Below are positions 7,577-17,381 of a stretch of DNA of 64,000 nt, in pieces; positions within the stretch are counted from its first letter, which is position 1; each line of letters opens with the position of its first letter. Origin of the DNA: Streptomyces canus (lineage in GTDB: Bacteria > Actinomycetota > Actinomycetes > Streptomycetales > Streptomycetaceae); NCBI RefSeq assembly GCF_041435015.1, contig NZ_CP107989.1, forward strand, positions 2,604,001 through 2,668,000, written 5' to 3'. A program made the position numbers and the translations under genes. The notes beneath the pieces are model-generated. The model was not told where the DNA came from. It was given only the letters and a program-made list of their open reading frames with translations, and ran no database searches.

Positions 7577-8419
7577 ATGTTCTGGGTTCTTCTTCTGCTG
7601 CTGGCCTGGGCCGCCGCCGGCACCGCGTGTACGCGGCTGTGCCTGGCCGCCGTACACGCGGCGGCCGCCGACGCGGATGCCCGGAGACACGATCTGACGC
7701 TGTACGAGGCCGCGTTCCTGTCGGGCGGCCCGCGGCGGGTCGCCGATCTGACGCTCGTCTCCATGGCCCGGCAGCGACGGCTGCTGCTGGCCCACACCGG
7801 CTGGGCAACCGTCGTCGATCCGCGGGGGCGGGACGAGATGGAACGCACGGTCATCGGGGCCATCGGCCCCGAGGGGCAGTCCCGGATCGCGCCGGTGCGC
7901 GCGGACGCGGCCTCGGCGGACGCGGTGCGCAGCATCGCCGACCGGCTGGTGGACGCGGGCCTCGCCGTGTCCGACGGCGCCCGGTCCGGCATCGCGGCGG
8001 CGGTCCGCCAGGTACGGCTGGCCTCGGTGGCCGTCGTCGCGCTGGGCGCGATCGCGCTGCTCGTGCCCGCCCCGTCGGAGATGCCGCGGCACCTGGTCGC
8101 CCTCTGGTTCGCGCTGCCGCTGGCGCTCTCCCTCAGCTGTCTGGCCATCGCACGGATGGAGGTCCACCCGTACTCACGCTGGGCGTCCCCGGCCGGCCAG
8201 CGGCTGCTCGGCGCCCTGACCCGGCGCACCGGCGGCACGGACGAGCGGACGTATCTCACCTCCGTCGCCGTACGCGGCATCAGCGCGGTGGGGGAACCGG
8301 ATCTGCGCGCGGCCTTCGCCCACCGGGAGCAGCGCCAGGGGCGTCCTCGTGAGGAGTGGCGAGGAGAACGGCCCGACGGACACGGCGAGGAGCACCGCCG
8401 GCCGCACGGGCGCGACTGA
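7577..8419 (+). CDS. TIGR04222-like membrane protein
   Basis: 280 residues: an N-terminal membrane segment (FWVLLLLLAWAAAGTAC), a cytoplasmic region with LYEAAFLSGGPRRVADLTLVSM (the LAYLAGGPxR-like motif of TIGR04222 proteins), two more membrane segments (about residues 150-195) and a tail ending HREQRQGRPREEWRGERPDG, rich in His, Arg, Glu and Gly. As I recall, TIGR04222 members are actinobacterial, lie near DUF692 genes and often end in Gly/Cys-rich tails; this copy lacks Cys in its tail. No clear ribosome-binding site precedes ATG 7577. It may be a partner or membrane-tethered substrate of the MNIO enzyme; that is inference. Confidence 0.65.
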   Translation: MFWVLLLLLAWAAAGTACTRLCLAAVHAAAADADARRHDLTLYEAAFLSGGPRRVADLTLVSMARQRRLLLAHTGWATVVDPRGRDEMERTVIGAIGPEGQSRIAPVRADAASADAVRSIADRLVDAGLAVSDGARSGIAAAVRQVRLASVAVVALGAIALLVPAPSEMPRHLVALWFALPLALSLSCLAIARMEVHPYSRWASPAGQRLLGALTRRTGGTDERTYLTSVAVRGISAVGEPDLRAAFAHREQRQGRPREEWRGERPDGHGEEHRRPHGRD

Positions 8420-8535
8420 GCTCATCCGGGGGCGCACGGAGGCATTGGGGCCGACACCGGCGGTGCGGTGCTTGCCTTCCCCCGCAGTCGAACGAAACAT
8501 CCCTTTTGTCGCTGCCGCGCACCGAAGGGATACCG

Positions 8536-10164
8536 ATGAGAGCCCCCGCCCTCTACACGGCCGCCGGGTCACTGCTTCTGACCACGCTCGCCGCCGCACC
8601 GGCCGGGGGCGCTCCGGCCGCCCCGGGCGCGGCGGAACTCCACGGCACCGCGATCGCCGCCGCGCGCGCCGGGACGGCGGGAGTCCGCTTCGGCACCTGC
8701 CCCGCGGCGGAGGACCTGCCCGACAGCGTCCAGTGCGGCACGGTGTCCGTCCCGCTCGACTACGCGCGCCCCGACGGCCGACAGATCACGCTGACCGTCA
8801 GCCGGGTGCGGGCCACCCACAAGGACGAGCACAACAGCAAGCGCAGGGTGCCCCGGCAGGGCGCCCTGGTCTACAACCCCGGCGGTCCCGGCGCCTCCGG
8901 CATGTACTTCCCGCTGGTCGGCGCGCTCCCCGAGTGGAAGCGGCTCGCGGCGGCGTACGACCTCGTCGGCTACGCACCGCGCGGGGTGGGCCGTTCGGCG
9001 CCGCTGTCCTGCACGGACCCCAAGCAGTACCTGAAGGCGCCCACGCAGACACCGACGCACCCCTCGCTGTCGTATAAGAAGGAACGCATCGCGCAGGCGA
9101 AGGTGTACGCGCGCGGGTGTGCGAACCGGGCGGGCGCGGCTCTCCGGTACTACACCTCCCTCAACAACGCCCGCGACCTGGACGTGCTGCGGGCGGCGCT
9201 GGGCGAGCGGAAGCTGACGTTCGTGGGGGCCTCGTACGGGACCTACTTCGGCGCGCTGTACGCGACGCTGTTCCCCTCGCATGTACGGCGGATGGTCTTC
9301 GACGCGGCAGTGGACCCGGACCCGGAGCAGATCTGGTACCGCAACAACCTGGACCAGTCGGCCGCGTTCGAGGAACGCTGGGCGGACTTCCGGGAGTGGA
9401 TCGCCGGGCACGACGACGTGTACGGGCTCGGGGACACGGCCGAGGAGGTGCTGCGCAGCTACGAGAAGGCGGCGGCGCGGCTGGCCGCCGAGCCGGCCGG
9501 GGGGAAGGTCGGGCCCGGGGAGCTGCAGGGGGCGTTCCTGTCGGCCGGGTACTACGACGACTTCTGGCCGCATCGGGCACAGGCCCTGTCGGCGTACCTC
9601 AAGGGCGATCCCAAGCCGCTGATCCAGCAGGCCGGGCCGCATCAGGAGGCGGCGAAGGAGGCGGAGAACTCCAACGCCGTCTATACGGCCGTCGAGTGCA
9701 ACGACGCGCCCTGGCCGACGGACTGGAAGGTGTGGGACCGGGACAACACACGGCTGGCGCGGGTGGCGCCGTTCGAGACATGGGACAACGTGTGGATGAA
9801 CCTGCCCTGCGCGTACTGGGTCCCGCCGCGGCAGCGGGCCCTCGATGTGCGGACCGGGCCCGGTGAGCTGCCGCCGACGCTGATTCTGGCGGCCGAGAGG
9901 GACGCGGCGGCTCCGTACGCCGGCGCCCTGGAGCTGCACCGGCGACTGTCCGGCTCGGTGCTGGTGACCGAGCGGGACGCGGGCACGCACGGCATCGCGG
10001 GCGGCCCGAATCCCTGCGTCAACGGATACCTGGACGCCTACCTGCTGGAGGGACGCCTCCCGGTGCGGCGCGCCGCATGCGCCCCGCACCCCGAGCCCAC
10101 GCCGAAGCCGAAGTCGAAGTCGAAGGGCAGCTCTCGGAAGGCGGCCGTCGCACCCGCCGGCTGA
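8536..10164 (+). CDS. Secreted alpha/beta-hydrolase, tripeptidyl aminopeptidase-like
   Basis: 542 residues. The signal peptide runs to about residue 25 (MRAPALYTAAGSLLLTTLAA). The SlpD/SlpE-type exported peptidase layout is clear: oxyanion region NPGGPGASGM, nucleophile elbow VGASYGTYFG, acid ERDAAAPYAGA and the terminal His in DAGTHGI, plus the family's C-terminal TAP-like domain. These enzymes trim N-terminal di- or tripeptides from extracellular peptides. The C-terminus is a Lys/Pro/Ser-rich basic tail. The stop directly abuts the convergent hemQ stop. Confidence 0.88.
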   Translation: MRAPALYTAAGSLLLTTLAAAPAGGAPAAPGAAELHGTAIAAARAGTAGVRFGTCPAAEDLPDSVQCGTVSVPLDYARPDGRQITLTVSRVRATHKDEHNSKRRVPRQGALVYNPGGPGASGMYFPLVGALPEWKRLAAAYDLVGYAPRGVGRSAPLSCTDPKQYLKAPTQTPTHPSLSYKKERIAQAKVYARGCANRAGAALRYYTSLNNARDLDVLRAALGERKLTFVGASYGTYFGALYATLFPSHVRRMVFDAAVDPDPEQIWYRNNLDQSAAFEERWADFREWIAGHDDVYGLGDTAEEVLRSYEKAAARLAAEPAGGKVGPGELQGAFLSAGYYDDFWPHRAQALSAYLKGDPKPLIQQAGPHQEAAKEAENSNAVYTAVECNDAPWPTDWKVWDRDNTRLARVAPFETWDNVWMNLPCAYWVPPRQRALDVRTGPGELPPTLILAAERDAAAPYAGALELHRRLSGSVLVTERDAGTHGIAGGPNPCVNGYLDAYLLEGRLPVRRAACAPHPEPTPKPKSKSKGSSRKAAVAPAG

Positions 10165-10896
10165 TCAGGCGAGGCCCGCCACGAGCTCGGCGATCTCCTT
10201 GCGGCGGCCCGTGTAGAACGGGACCTCCTCGCGGACGTGCATCCTCGCCTCCGAGGCGCGCAGGTGGCGCATGAGGTCGACGATGCGGTAGAGCTCGTCG
10301 GCCTCGAACGCCAGGATCCACTCGTAGTCGCCGAGGGAGAAGGAGGCGACCGTGTTGGCGCGGACGTCCGGGTAGCCGCGGGCCATCTTGCCGTGGTCGG
10401 CGAGCATGCGGCGACGGTCCTCGTCGGGGAGGAGGTACCAGTCGTACGACCGCACGAACGGGTAGACGCTCACGTAGTCGCGGGGGTTCTCGTCCGCCAG
10501 GAACGCCGGGATGTGCGAGCGGTTGAACTCGGCGGGGCGGTGCAGAGCCATGTTCGACCAGACCGGCTCCAGCGCGCGGCCCAGCTTGGTGCGGCGGAAG
10601 AGGTTGTACGCCTCCTGGAGCTGGTCGCTGGTTTCCGCGTGCCACCAGATCATGACGTCGGCGTCGGCGCGCAGGCCGGACACGTCGTAGGTGCCGCGGA
10701 TCGTGACGTCCTTGGCGGCGAGCTGGTCGAACAGCTCCTGGACCTCGTCGGCGTAACCCGTGCGGTCCTCGGGGAGCACGTCCTTCAGCTTGAAGACGGA
10801 CCAGAGCGTGTAACGGATGACCTCGTTGAGGTCCTTGGCCAGCTTGCCCTTGTTCGGGACCCTGCCGGACTCGGGGGTGGGGGCGTCGTTGCTCAT
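10165..10896 (-). CDS. hemQ: Coproheme decarboxylase HemQ (ChdC)
   Basis: 243 residues of the chlorite-dismutase-like fold. It carries out the last step of the coproporphyrin-dependent heme route of Gram-positive bacteria, two oxidative decarboxylations of coproheme III to heme b. The [13 protein letters not shown] segment contains the active-site Tyr region, and [15 protein letters not shown] is a family hallmark. ATG 10896 gives the usual [18 protein letters not shown] start. It lies 5 bp downstream of hemY on the same strand, so the two form an operon; hemE sits 5 kb away. Confidence 0.95.
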   Translation of the reverse strand: MSNDAPTPESGRVPNKGKLAKDLNEVIRYTLWSVFKLKDVLPEDRTGYADEVQELFDQLAAKDVTIRGTYDVSGLRADADVMIWWHAETSDQLQEAYNLFRRTKLGRALEPVWSNMALHRPAEFNRSHIPAFLADENPRDYVSVYPFVRSYDWYLLPDEDRRRMLADHGKMARGYPDVRANTVASFSLGDYEWILAFEADELYRIVDLMRHLRASEARMHVREEVPFYTGRRKEIAELVAGLA

Positions 10897-10901
10897 GGGC
10901 C

Positions 10902-12344
10902 CTATTCTCCCGCTCCGCCGTGCAGACTCTGCACCGGGTTGGCGGTCAGCTCCCGGACGGCGGTCAGGTCGCCCTGGATCTGGTCCACCGCCGCGTAGGC
11001 GCTCGCGATGCAGGCCGGGATGCCGACGCCGTCGTAGTGCGCGCCGCACACCGCGAGGCCCGGAAGTTTGGCGACATGCTCACGGATGCGGGCCACGCGC
11101 GCGTGGTGGCCGACGGGGTACTGGGGCAGGCCGTCGGTCCAGCGGGTGACGCGGGTTTCGAGGGGGGTGGCGTCCAGCCCGGTGGCCTCGCGCAGGTCGT
11201 GGCGGGAGACGTCCACCAGGGCGGTGTCGTCCCGCTCGAGGATCTTCGTCTCGCCATGGCGGCCGACGGAGGTGCGCAGGACGACGACGTCCGGGTTCTC
11301 GTCGGCGATCCAGCCCCACTTCTGGGAGGCGAAGGTGGACGCCTTGATGGTGCGGCCGTCGACCGGCGGGACCAGGAATCCGCTGCCGGCGGGCAGGGCG
11401 GTGTCGGAGCGGCGGTAGGCGAGGGTGACCAGGGCCATGGAGGCGTACTCCACGGTGTCGAGCTCGGTGGCGGCCTCGGGGGCCTCGGCGCGCAGGAGAC
11501 CCGCGGCGGCCGGGGCGGGGGCGGCGACGATCACGGCGTCGGCGTGCAGGACGCGGTCCGCGGCGACGACCCTCCAGCCACCGGACGGCTCGCGGCGCAG
11601 CTCGGTCACCGGGGCGCCGGTGACGATCTCGCCGCCGCGCGCGCGGACCGAGTCGGCGACGGCGAGCGGGAGGGTGCCCACACCGCCGCGGACACCCATG
11701 AACACCGGGCCGGTCTGCTGGTTGCCTGCGGCCATCCTCGCCTGGATCTCGCGGACGCCCTCGGTGAGCGAGGTGTGGGTCCTGGCGACCTGGAAGAGCT
11801 GCGGGACCGCCGAGCGCATCGAGATGCGGTACGCGTCGCCCGCGTAGACCCCGCCGAGGAGGGGTTCGATGAGGCGGTCGACGACCTCGCGGCCCAGGCG
11901 CGCCGCCACGTACTCACCGACCGCCACGTCGTCGCCGACCTCCGTGCGGGGCAGCTCCGCGTCCTGCTCGATGCGGGCGAGGCCCTCACCGGACAGCACT
12001 CCGGCCAGGGCCTCGGCGGTGCCGGGGACGCCCATGACGTGGCCCTTGGGCATGGGGCGCAGGGCGCCGCGGGTCCAGATCGAGGCGCTCGCGGTGGCGG
12101 GCGGCTGAAGGCGGTCGCCGAGGCCCACCTCGCGCGCCAGGGCCACCGCCTCCGGCCTGCGGGCCAGCATCGACTCGGCGCCGAGGTCGACGCGCGCGCC
12201 CGCGATCTCGCCGGGCAGCAGCTTGCCGCCCACCCGGTCGGACGCCTCTAGCACGGTGACGTGCGCACCGCGCTGCGCCAGCCGATGCGCCGCGGCCAGT
12301 CCCGCGATGCCGGCTCCGATGACGACGACCCGTGATCCGCTCAT
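10902..12344 (-). CDS. hemY: Coproporphyrinogen III / protoporphyrinogen oxidase HemY (CgoX)
   Basis: 480-residue FAD enzyme that oxidises coproporphyrinogen III to coproporphyrin III in the Gram-positive heme pathway. The N-terminal dinucleotide fold [18 protein letters not shown] with EASDRVGGK downstream is the FAD-binding region; the C-terminal half ends with [20 protein letters not shown], the second FAD-contacting segment typical of the amine-oxidase/PPOX superfamily. Length is normal. It is the first gene of the hemY-hemQ pair and is divergent from the DUF4349 gene. Confidence 0.95.
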   Translation of the reverse strand: MSGSRVVVIGAGIAGLAAAHRLAQRGAHVTVLEASDRVGGKLLPGEIAGARVDLGAESMLARRPEAVALAREVGLGDRLQPPATASASIWTRGALRPMPKGHVMGVPGTAEALAGVLSGEGLARIEQDAELPRTEVGDDVAVGEYVAARLGREVVDRLIEPLLGGVYAGDAYRISMRSAVPQLFQVARTHTSLTEGVREIQARMAAGNQQTGPVFMGVRGGVGTLPLAVADSVRARGGEIVTGAPVTELRREPSGGWRVVAADRVLHADAVIVAAPAPAAAGLLRAEAPEAATELDTVEYASMALVTLAYRRSDTALPAGSGFLVPPVDGRTIKASTFASQKWGWIADENPDVVVLRTSVGRHGETKILERDDTALVDVSRHDLREATGLDATPLETRVTRWTDGLPQYPVGHHARVARIREHVAKLPGLAVCGAHYDGVGIPACIASAYAAVDQIQGDLTAVRELTANPVQSLHGGAGE

Positions 12345-12501
12345 GGCCCCAGCCTCTCAGACCCCACTGACAGTGCGACGGCGGCCCGGTGTCCTTCACG
12401 AGTCCCGACCGTGACCGCATCGGAACCACCGAAGTCCAACGTTCGCACCCACTCCGGCGTCGAAGGAGCGTCAGTTGTTCACGACCCTCGGGGGGACGCC
12501 C

Positions 12502-13503
12502 ATGCGCACATCACGTTCACGCCGTACACGAAGCTCGGTACGTCCCGTCCAGGCACTCGCCGGGCTCCTGCTGGCCGCGGCCCTCGCGCTGACCGGGTGC
12601 AGCGCGGGCGGCGACTCCGGCAGCGACGGCAGCAGCCTCACCAAGGACGACAAGGCCGCCTTGCAGGCCGACGCGGAGGGCGCGGCCGGCGCCGAGGCCG
12701 GCGCGGGCGGCAAGCAAGCCACCGCCGCACCCCAGCCCGCGGTGAACCACATCATCCGCACCGCCACGCTGACCGTGCAGGTCAAGAACGTGCCCAAGGC
12801 GCTCGCCGCGGCCCGCACCACCACCGAGAACGCGGGCGGGTTCGTCGGCAAGGAGTCCACCTCGCGCGACGAGGAGGGCCAGGAGCAGACGGAGGTGGTG
12901 CTGCGGATACCCGTCGAGAAGTACGACGAGGTCCTCGCCGACCTGGAGGGCGCGGGCAAGCTCCTGGAGCGCACGGCGAACGCGCAGGACGTCACCGACC
13001 AGGTCGTCGACGTGGAGAGCCGGATCGCGACGCAGCGCGCGAGTGTGGCGCGGATCCGGGAGCTGATGGACAAGGCGACCAGGCTGAGCGACGTGGTGAC
13101 CCTGGAGGGCGAACTGAGCACCCGTCAGGCCGACCTGGAGTCGCTGCTCGCCCGCCAGGCGTCCCTGAAGGACCGCACGAGCCTGGCCACCATCACCCTG
13201 TCCCTGTCCGAGTCGCCCGTCGTCAAGGCCGAGAAGGACGACGACCCCGGCGTCGTCGACGCGCTCGCGGGCGGCTGGGACGCGTTCGTGACCATGCTGC
13301 GCTGGGTCGTGGTGGCGCTGGCGGCGGTGCTGCCGTTCCTGGCGGGGATCGCGCTGATCGTGCTGGTGTGGCTGCGGCTGATCCGGCCCCGGCTGCCGCG
13401 CCGGCCGGCGCCCGCGGCCGCCTCGACCGCTCTGGGCCCGCTGCCCATGGCACGTCCCGTTCCGGAACCGGGGCGGGAGCAGGAGCGGGGCGAGCGGGAC
13501 TGA
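12502..13503 (+). CDS. DUF4349 lipoprotein with C-terminal membrane segment
   Basis: 333 residues. The lipoprotein signal peptide ends at the lipobox LTGC (about residue 33); the Gly/Ser/Ala-rich linker is followed by the DUF4349 domain (about 85-250), with the signature TLTVQVKNVPKALAAARTTT and TANAQDVTDQVVDVESRI. A coiled-coil-like helix (SRIATQRASVARIRELMDKA) precedes a transmembrane segment (LRWVVVALAAVLPFLAGIAL) and a short basic cytoplasmic tail. ATG 12502 is preferred because a GGGGGGAC ribosome-binding site precedes it; an upstream TTG at 12475 has none. Cell-envelope protein of unknown role. Confidence 0.85.
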   Translation: MRTSRSRRTRSSVRPVQALAGLLLAAALALTGCSAGGDSGSDGSSLTKDDKAALQADAEGAAGAEAGAGGKQATAAPQPAVNHIIRTATLTVQVKNVPKALAAARTTTENAGGFVGKESTSRDEEGQEQTEVVLRIPVEKYDEVLADLEGAGKLLERTANAQDVTDQVVDVESRIATQRASVARIRELMDKATRLSDVVTLEGELSTRQADLESLLARQASLKDRTSLATITLSLSESPVVKAEKDDDPGVVDALAGGWDAFVTMLRWVVVALAAVLPFLAGIALIVLVWLRLIRPRLPRRPAPAAASTALGPLPMARPVPEPGREQERGERD

Positions 13504-13530
13504 AATGCCCCGCCCTCGTAGCGTGTTCGC

Positions 13531-14925
13531 ATGAACATGAGCCGTACGCGGGACTCGAGGGAACGTCTGGTAGTGATCGGCGGCGACGCCGCGGGGATGT
13601 CCGCGGCGTCGCAGGCACGCCGGTTGAAGGGCCCCGACGAACTGGAGATCGTGGCGTTCGAGCGGGGCCACTTCACCTCCTACTCGGCCTGCGGCATCCC
13701 GTACTGGGTGGGCGGGGACGTCACCGAGCCGGAGCAGTTGATCGCCCGGACGCCCGAGGAGCACCGGGCCCGTGACATCGATCTGCGCATGCGCACCGAG
13801 GTCATGGAGATCGACGTCGACCGACAGCGGGTACGCGCGCGTGACCTCGAGTCGGGGGCCGAGTCCTGGACGTCGTACGACAAACTCGTGATCGCTACCG
13901 GCGCCCGCCCGATCCGCCCGGACATGCCGGGAGTCGACGCTCCCGGTGTGCACGGGGTGCAGACGCTCGACGACGGGCAGGCGCTCATCGACACGCTGGC
14001 ACACGCGCGTGGCCGCGAGGCAGTGGTGGTGGGCGCCGGTTACATCGGTGTGGAGATGGCCGAGGCGCTGATCAACCGCGGCTACGAGGTGACGGTGGTC
14101 AACCGGGGCAGCGAGCCCATGTCCACGCTCGACCCGGACATGGGCCGCCTGGTGCACGAGGCCATGGAGGGTCTGGGCATCACCATGGTCGACGACGCCG
14201 CAGTGACCAAGGTGCTCACGGGCGAGGACGGCCGGGTGCGGGCGGTGGCCACGGAGAACGCCGAGTACCCGGCGGACGTGGTGGTGCTCGGCATCGGCGT
14301 ACGCCCGGAGACGACGCTCGCGCGGGCGGCCGGTCTGCCGCTGGGCAGCCACGGGGGTCTCCTGACGGACCTGGCGATGCGGGTGCGCGGCCACGAGAAC
14401 ATCTGGGCGGGCGGCGACTGCGTCGAGGTTCTCGACCTGGTCTCGGGGCAGGAGCGGCACATCGCGCTGGGCACCCACGCCAACAAGCACGGCCAGGTCA
14501 TCGGCACGGGCGTCGGCGGCGGCTACGCCACCTTCCCCGGGGTCGTCGGCACCGCCGTCAGCAAGGTCTGCGACCTGGAGATCGCCCGCACCGGCCTGCG
14601 CGAGAAGGACGTGCGCCGGGTGGGCCTCCAGTTCGTGTCGGTCACGATCGAGTCCACCAGCCGGGCCGGGTACTACCCGGGCGCCTCCCCCATGACGGTG
14701 AAGATGCTCGCCGAGCGCCGCACAGGGCGGCTGCTCGGCGTGCAGATCGTCGGGAGAGAGGGCGCGGGCAAGAGGGTCGACATCGCCGCGGTGGCCCTGA
14801 CGGCGGGGATGACGGTGGAGCAGATGACGGCCCTGGACCTGGGGTACGCGCCGCCGTTCAGCCCGGTGTGGGATCCGGTGCTGGTGGCGGCCAGGAAGGC
14901 CGCCGCGAAGGTGCGGGCCTCCTGA
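13531..14925 (+). CDS. CoA-disulfide reductase / NADH oxidase-like flavoprotein
   Basis: 464 residues of the pyridine nucleotide-disulfide oxidoreductase class. An N-terminal FAD fold (VVIGGDAAGMSAASQARR) is followed by SYSACGIPYWVGG, where the single redox Cys matches CoA-disulfide reductase and Nox, then an NAD(P)H fold (AVVVGAGYIGVEMAEALINR), ENIWAGGDCVEV for the second FAD contact, and a C-terminal dimerisation domain. Possible roles are CoA- or related thiol-disulfide reduction or oxygen reduction in the cytoplasm. Near many Streptomyces heme genes but with no direct pathway link. Confidence 0.88.
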   Translation: MNMSRTRDSRERLVVIGGDAAGMSAASQARRLKGPDELEIVAFERGHFTSYSACGIPYWVGGDVTEPEQLIARTPEEHRARDIDLRMRTEVMEIDVDRQRVRARDLESGAESWTSYDKLVIATGARPIRPDMPGVDAPGVHGVQTLDDGQALIDTLAHARGREAVVVGAGYIGVEMAEALINRGYEVTVVNRGSEPMSTLDPDMGRLVHEAMEGLGITMVDDAAVTKVLTGEDGRVRAVATENAEYPADVVVLGIGVRPETTLARAAGLPLGSHGGLLTDLAMRVRGHENIWAGGDCVEVLDLVSGQERHIALGTHANKHGQVIGTGVGGGYATFPGVVGTAVSKVCDLEIARTGLREKDVRRVGLQFVSVTIESTSRAGYYPGASPMTVKMLAERRTGRLLGVQIVGREGAGKRVDIAAVALTAGMTVEQMTALDLGYAPPFSPVWDPVLVAARKAAAKVRAS

Positions 14926-14928
14926 CGG

Positions 14929-15255
14929 CTACGCCGTTCCGTTGATCCGTTCGATGGCCTGGCGGGCCTGGTCGGCCGGCGGCCTGGGCGGCAGCGCCGA
15001 GACGGAGGCGCTGGTGCTGGCGGGCATCGCGGCCGGCTGCTCACCCGCCGGTTTGGCGTGCGAGGCGGGCCGCGTGGTCCTGAGCCGGTTGCTCACCGCC
15101 TCGTCGAGCGTCACCGGCCGCTGCATCTGCGAGGCCAGCCGTCCGGCCTCCTGACCGAGCCTGGCCACGTCCTCCCACGGCAGCCGCACCACCAGGGAGA
15201 TCTCGGCCTCACCGTCGGGAAGAGCGTGCATCGGAGGAGTAATTCGGTCGTTCAT
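14929..15255 (-). CDS. Hypothetical protein, 108 aa
   Basis: ATG 15255 follows GAGGAACC and gives a 108-residue soluble protein; longer upstream starts lack a ribosome-binding site. The N-terminal half (EAEISLVVRLPWEDVARLGQ) predicts a short beta strand and helix resembling ribbon-helix-helix or antitoxin-like folds, then a helix with TLDEAVSNRL; the second half is Ala/Pro/Ser-rich and probably disordered. It is convergent with the flavoprotein gene (3-bp gap). I do not recognise a family. Confidence 0.6.
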   Translation of the reverse strand: MNDRITPPMHALPDGEAEISLVVRLPWEDVARLGQEAGRLASQMQRPVTLDEAVSNRLRTTRPASHAKPAGEQPAAMPASTSASVSALPPRPPADQARQAIERINGTA

Positions 15256-15380
15256 CGGTGGTTCCTCACGTAGTCCCCGCGGCCCGCCTTCCCCGTGCCG
15301 CGGGCGGTTGAGGAGACATACGCACGCGCGCGTGCGGGTGTTCACCGATTCGCGGGGCCCATCGCGGGCACTACTTCCTT

Positions 15381-16208
15381 GTGGTCATCCCCGTCCATGA
15401 CGTGAACCCTGTGCGCCGTACCCCCGTGGTGACGTACGCGCTCATCGCCGCGAACGTCCTCGTGTTCCTGTTCACGCCCGGCCTGTCCGGCTCCGTGGCG
15501 GGCGACAGCAGCCTGTCCCAGCTGTGCCATCTCCAGGCGTTCCTGGACCACTACGCGGCGGTCCCACAGGAGTTGATCCACCATCAGCTGCCGCGGCTGG
15601 TCCCCACGGGCGACGTCGGCACGAGCGCGCAGGGCTCGGCGGGCTGCGTGGTGGCCCCGCCGGACTACGACAAGTCACCCCCGCTGTCGGTCCTCACGGC
15701 GATGTTCCTGCACGGCGGCTGGCTGCACCTGCTGGGCAACATGCTGTTCCTGCTGATCTTCGGCAACAACGTCGAGGACCGCATGGGTCATGTGCGCTTC
15801 GCGCTGTTCTACGTCGTCTGCGGCTACGCGGCGTCGTACGGCTTCGCGCTCCTCAACGACGACTCGGGCGACCCGCTGATCGGTGCGTCGGGAGCCATCG
15901 CCGGGGTCCTCGGCGCCTATCTGGTGCTGTACCCGAAGGCCAGGGTGTGGGTCCTGGTGCCCTTCCTGGTCTTCCTGCCGCTCAGACTGCCGGCCTGGAT
16001 GGTGCTGGGCTTCTGGTTCGTGCTGCAGGCGGTGTACTCCTCGGGCGAGGGCGTCTCCGCCGCCGGCACGGTGGCGTACGCGGCGCACGTCGTGGGCTTC
16101 CTCGTCGGGATGCTGCTGGCCTGGCCGCTCAAGCCGGGCACTCCCCCGCCGCCGGAACCGCGCGGCCTGCTGTTCGGCCGGAAGGCGCGGCCCCGGCACA
16201 CCTGGTGA
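15381..16208 (+). CDS. Rhomboid family intramembrane serine protease
   Basis: 275 residues with about seven membrane helices. The catalytic serine lies in GASGAIAGVLGAYLVLYP, and the catalytic His in YAAHVVGFLVGMLLAWP; HGGWLHLLGNMLFLLIFGNNVED is the conserved helix-2 signature. Such proteases cut single-pass membrane proteins within the bilayer. An extracytoplasmic loop of about 70 residues follows helix 1. GTG 15381 is the first start giving a short N-tail. It converges on hemE with a 1-bp gap between stops. Confidence 0.93.
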   Translation: MVIPVHDVNPVRRTPVVTYALIAANVLVFLFTPGLSGSVAGDSSLSQLCHLQAFLDHYAAVPQELIHHQLPRLVPTGDVGTSAQGSAGCVVAPPDYDKSPPLSVLTAMFLHGGWLHLLGNMLFLLIFGNNVEDRMGHVRFALFYVVCGYAASYGFALLNDDSGDPLIGASGAIAGVLGAYLVLYPKARVWVLVPFLVFLPLRLPAWMVLGFWFVLQAVYSSGEGVSAAGTVAYAAHVVGFLVGMLLAWPLKPGTPPPPEPRGLLFGRKARPRHTW

Positions 16209-16209
16209 G

Positions 16210-17265
16210 TCAGCGGGCGGTGTGCGTGTGGACGTACTCCACGAGGCGGGTCAGGGCGTCCGGGTCGGTGGACGGCATGACGCCGTGGCCGAGGTTGAAG
16301 ACGTGGCCCTCCAGGCCCTCGGCCGAGTCCAGGACTTCGCGGGTCTTGGCCTCGATCGCCTCCGTGGAGGCGAACAGGACCGTCGGGTCGAGGTTGCCCT
16401 GGAGCGCCTTGCCGGGGCCGACGCGGCGGGCGGCCTCGTCGAGCGGGACGCGCCAGTCGACGCCGACGACGTCCGCGCCGGCCTCGCCCATGAGCTTCAG
16501 CAGCTCGCCGCAGCCGACGCCGAAGTGGATGCGGGGGACACCGTACCCCTCGACCTCCTTGAAGACCTTCGCGGAAGCCGGCAGGACCGAGCGGCGGTAG
16601 TCGACGGGGGCGAGGGCGCCGGCCCACGAGTCGAAGAGCTGGACCGCGGAGGCACCGGCCTCGATCTGGACCTTAAGGAAGACGGCGGTGATCTCGGCGA
16701 GGCGGTCGAGCAGGTCGGCCCACAGCTCGGGGTCGCCGTACATCATCGCCTTGGCGTTCTCGTACGTGCGGGACGGGCCGCCCTCGACGAGGTAACTCGC
16801 GAGGGTGAAAGGTGCGCCCGCGAAACCGATGAGGGGGGTCGGGCCGAGCTCGCGGGTCAGCAGGCCGATGGCCTCGGTGACGTAGGAGACGTCCTCGGGG
16901 GTGAGGTCACGTAGTTGAGCGAGGTCGGCGCGGGTGCGGATCGGGTTCTCGACGACCGGGCCGACACCGGGCCTGATGTCGAGGTCGACGCCGATGGCCT
17001 TCAGCGGGACGACGATGTCGCTGTAGTAGATCGCCGCGTCCACGTTGTGGCGCCGGACCGGCTGGAGTGTGATCTCGGTGACCAGCTCGGGCCGCATGCA
17101 GGACTCGAGCATCGGGATGCCCTCGCGGACCTTGCGGTACTCCGGCAGCGAGCGCCCGGCCTGCCGCATGAACCACACGGGGGTATGCGGGACGGGTTCA
17201 CGGCGACACGCCTTGAGGAAGGCGGAGTCGTAGGCGGCTGACGGCGGCGTCTCAGGTGCACTCAC
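16210..17265 (-). CDS. hemE: Uroporphyrinogen III decarboxylase HemE
   Basis: 351-residue cytoplasmic enzyme that decarboxylates the four acetate side chains of uroporphyrinogen III to coproporphyrinogen III, the substrate of HemY in this window. The N-terminal signature [17 protein letters not shown] contains the invariant Arg residues, and [17 protein letters not shown] and NLDP are further family motifs. GTG 17265 is chosen because it gives the usual N-terminus; the open frame extends to 17322 but without a better start. It is divergent from DUF3000. Confidence 0.96.
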   Translation of the reverse strand: MSAPETPPSAAYDSAFLKACRREPVPHTPVWFMRQAGRSLPEYRKVREGIPMLESCMRPELVTEITLQPVRRHNVDAAIYYSDIVVPLKAIGVDLDIRPGVGPVVENPIRTRADLAQLRDLTPEDVSYVTEAIGLLTRELGPTPLIGFAGAPFTLASYLVEGGPSRTYENAKAMMYGDPELWADLLDRLAEITAVFLKVQIEAGASAVQLFDSWAGALAPVDYRRSVLPASAKVFKEVEGYGVPRIHFGVGCGELLKLMGEAGADVVGVDWRVPLDEAARRVGPGKALQGNLDPTVLFASTEAIEAKTREVLDSAEGLEGHVFNLGHGVMPSTDPDALTRLVEYVHTHTAR

Positions 17266-17381
17266 GTCGGAAAGTCTCGCACGGCGCGATGAGTGCCGAG
17301 TGCGCGGTGTCTGTGTGGGCATGGAGCCAAGTCCGGGTGTCTAGGGCGGCACCACGGCGCCCTTCCCTTTAACCTTCCCGC

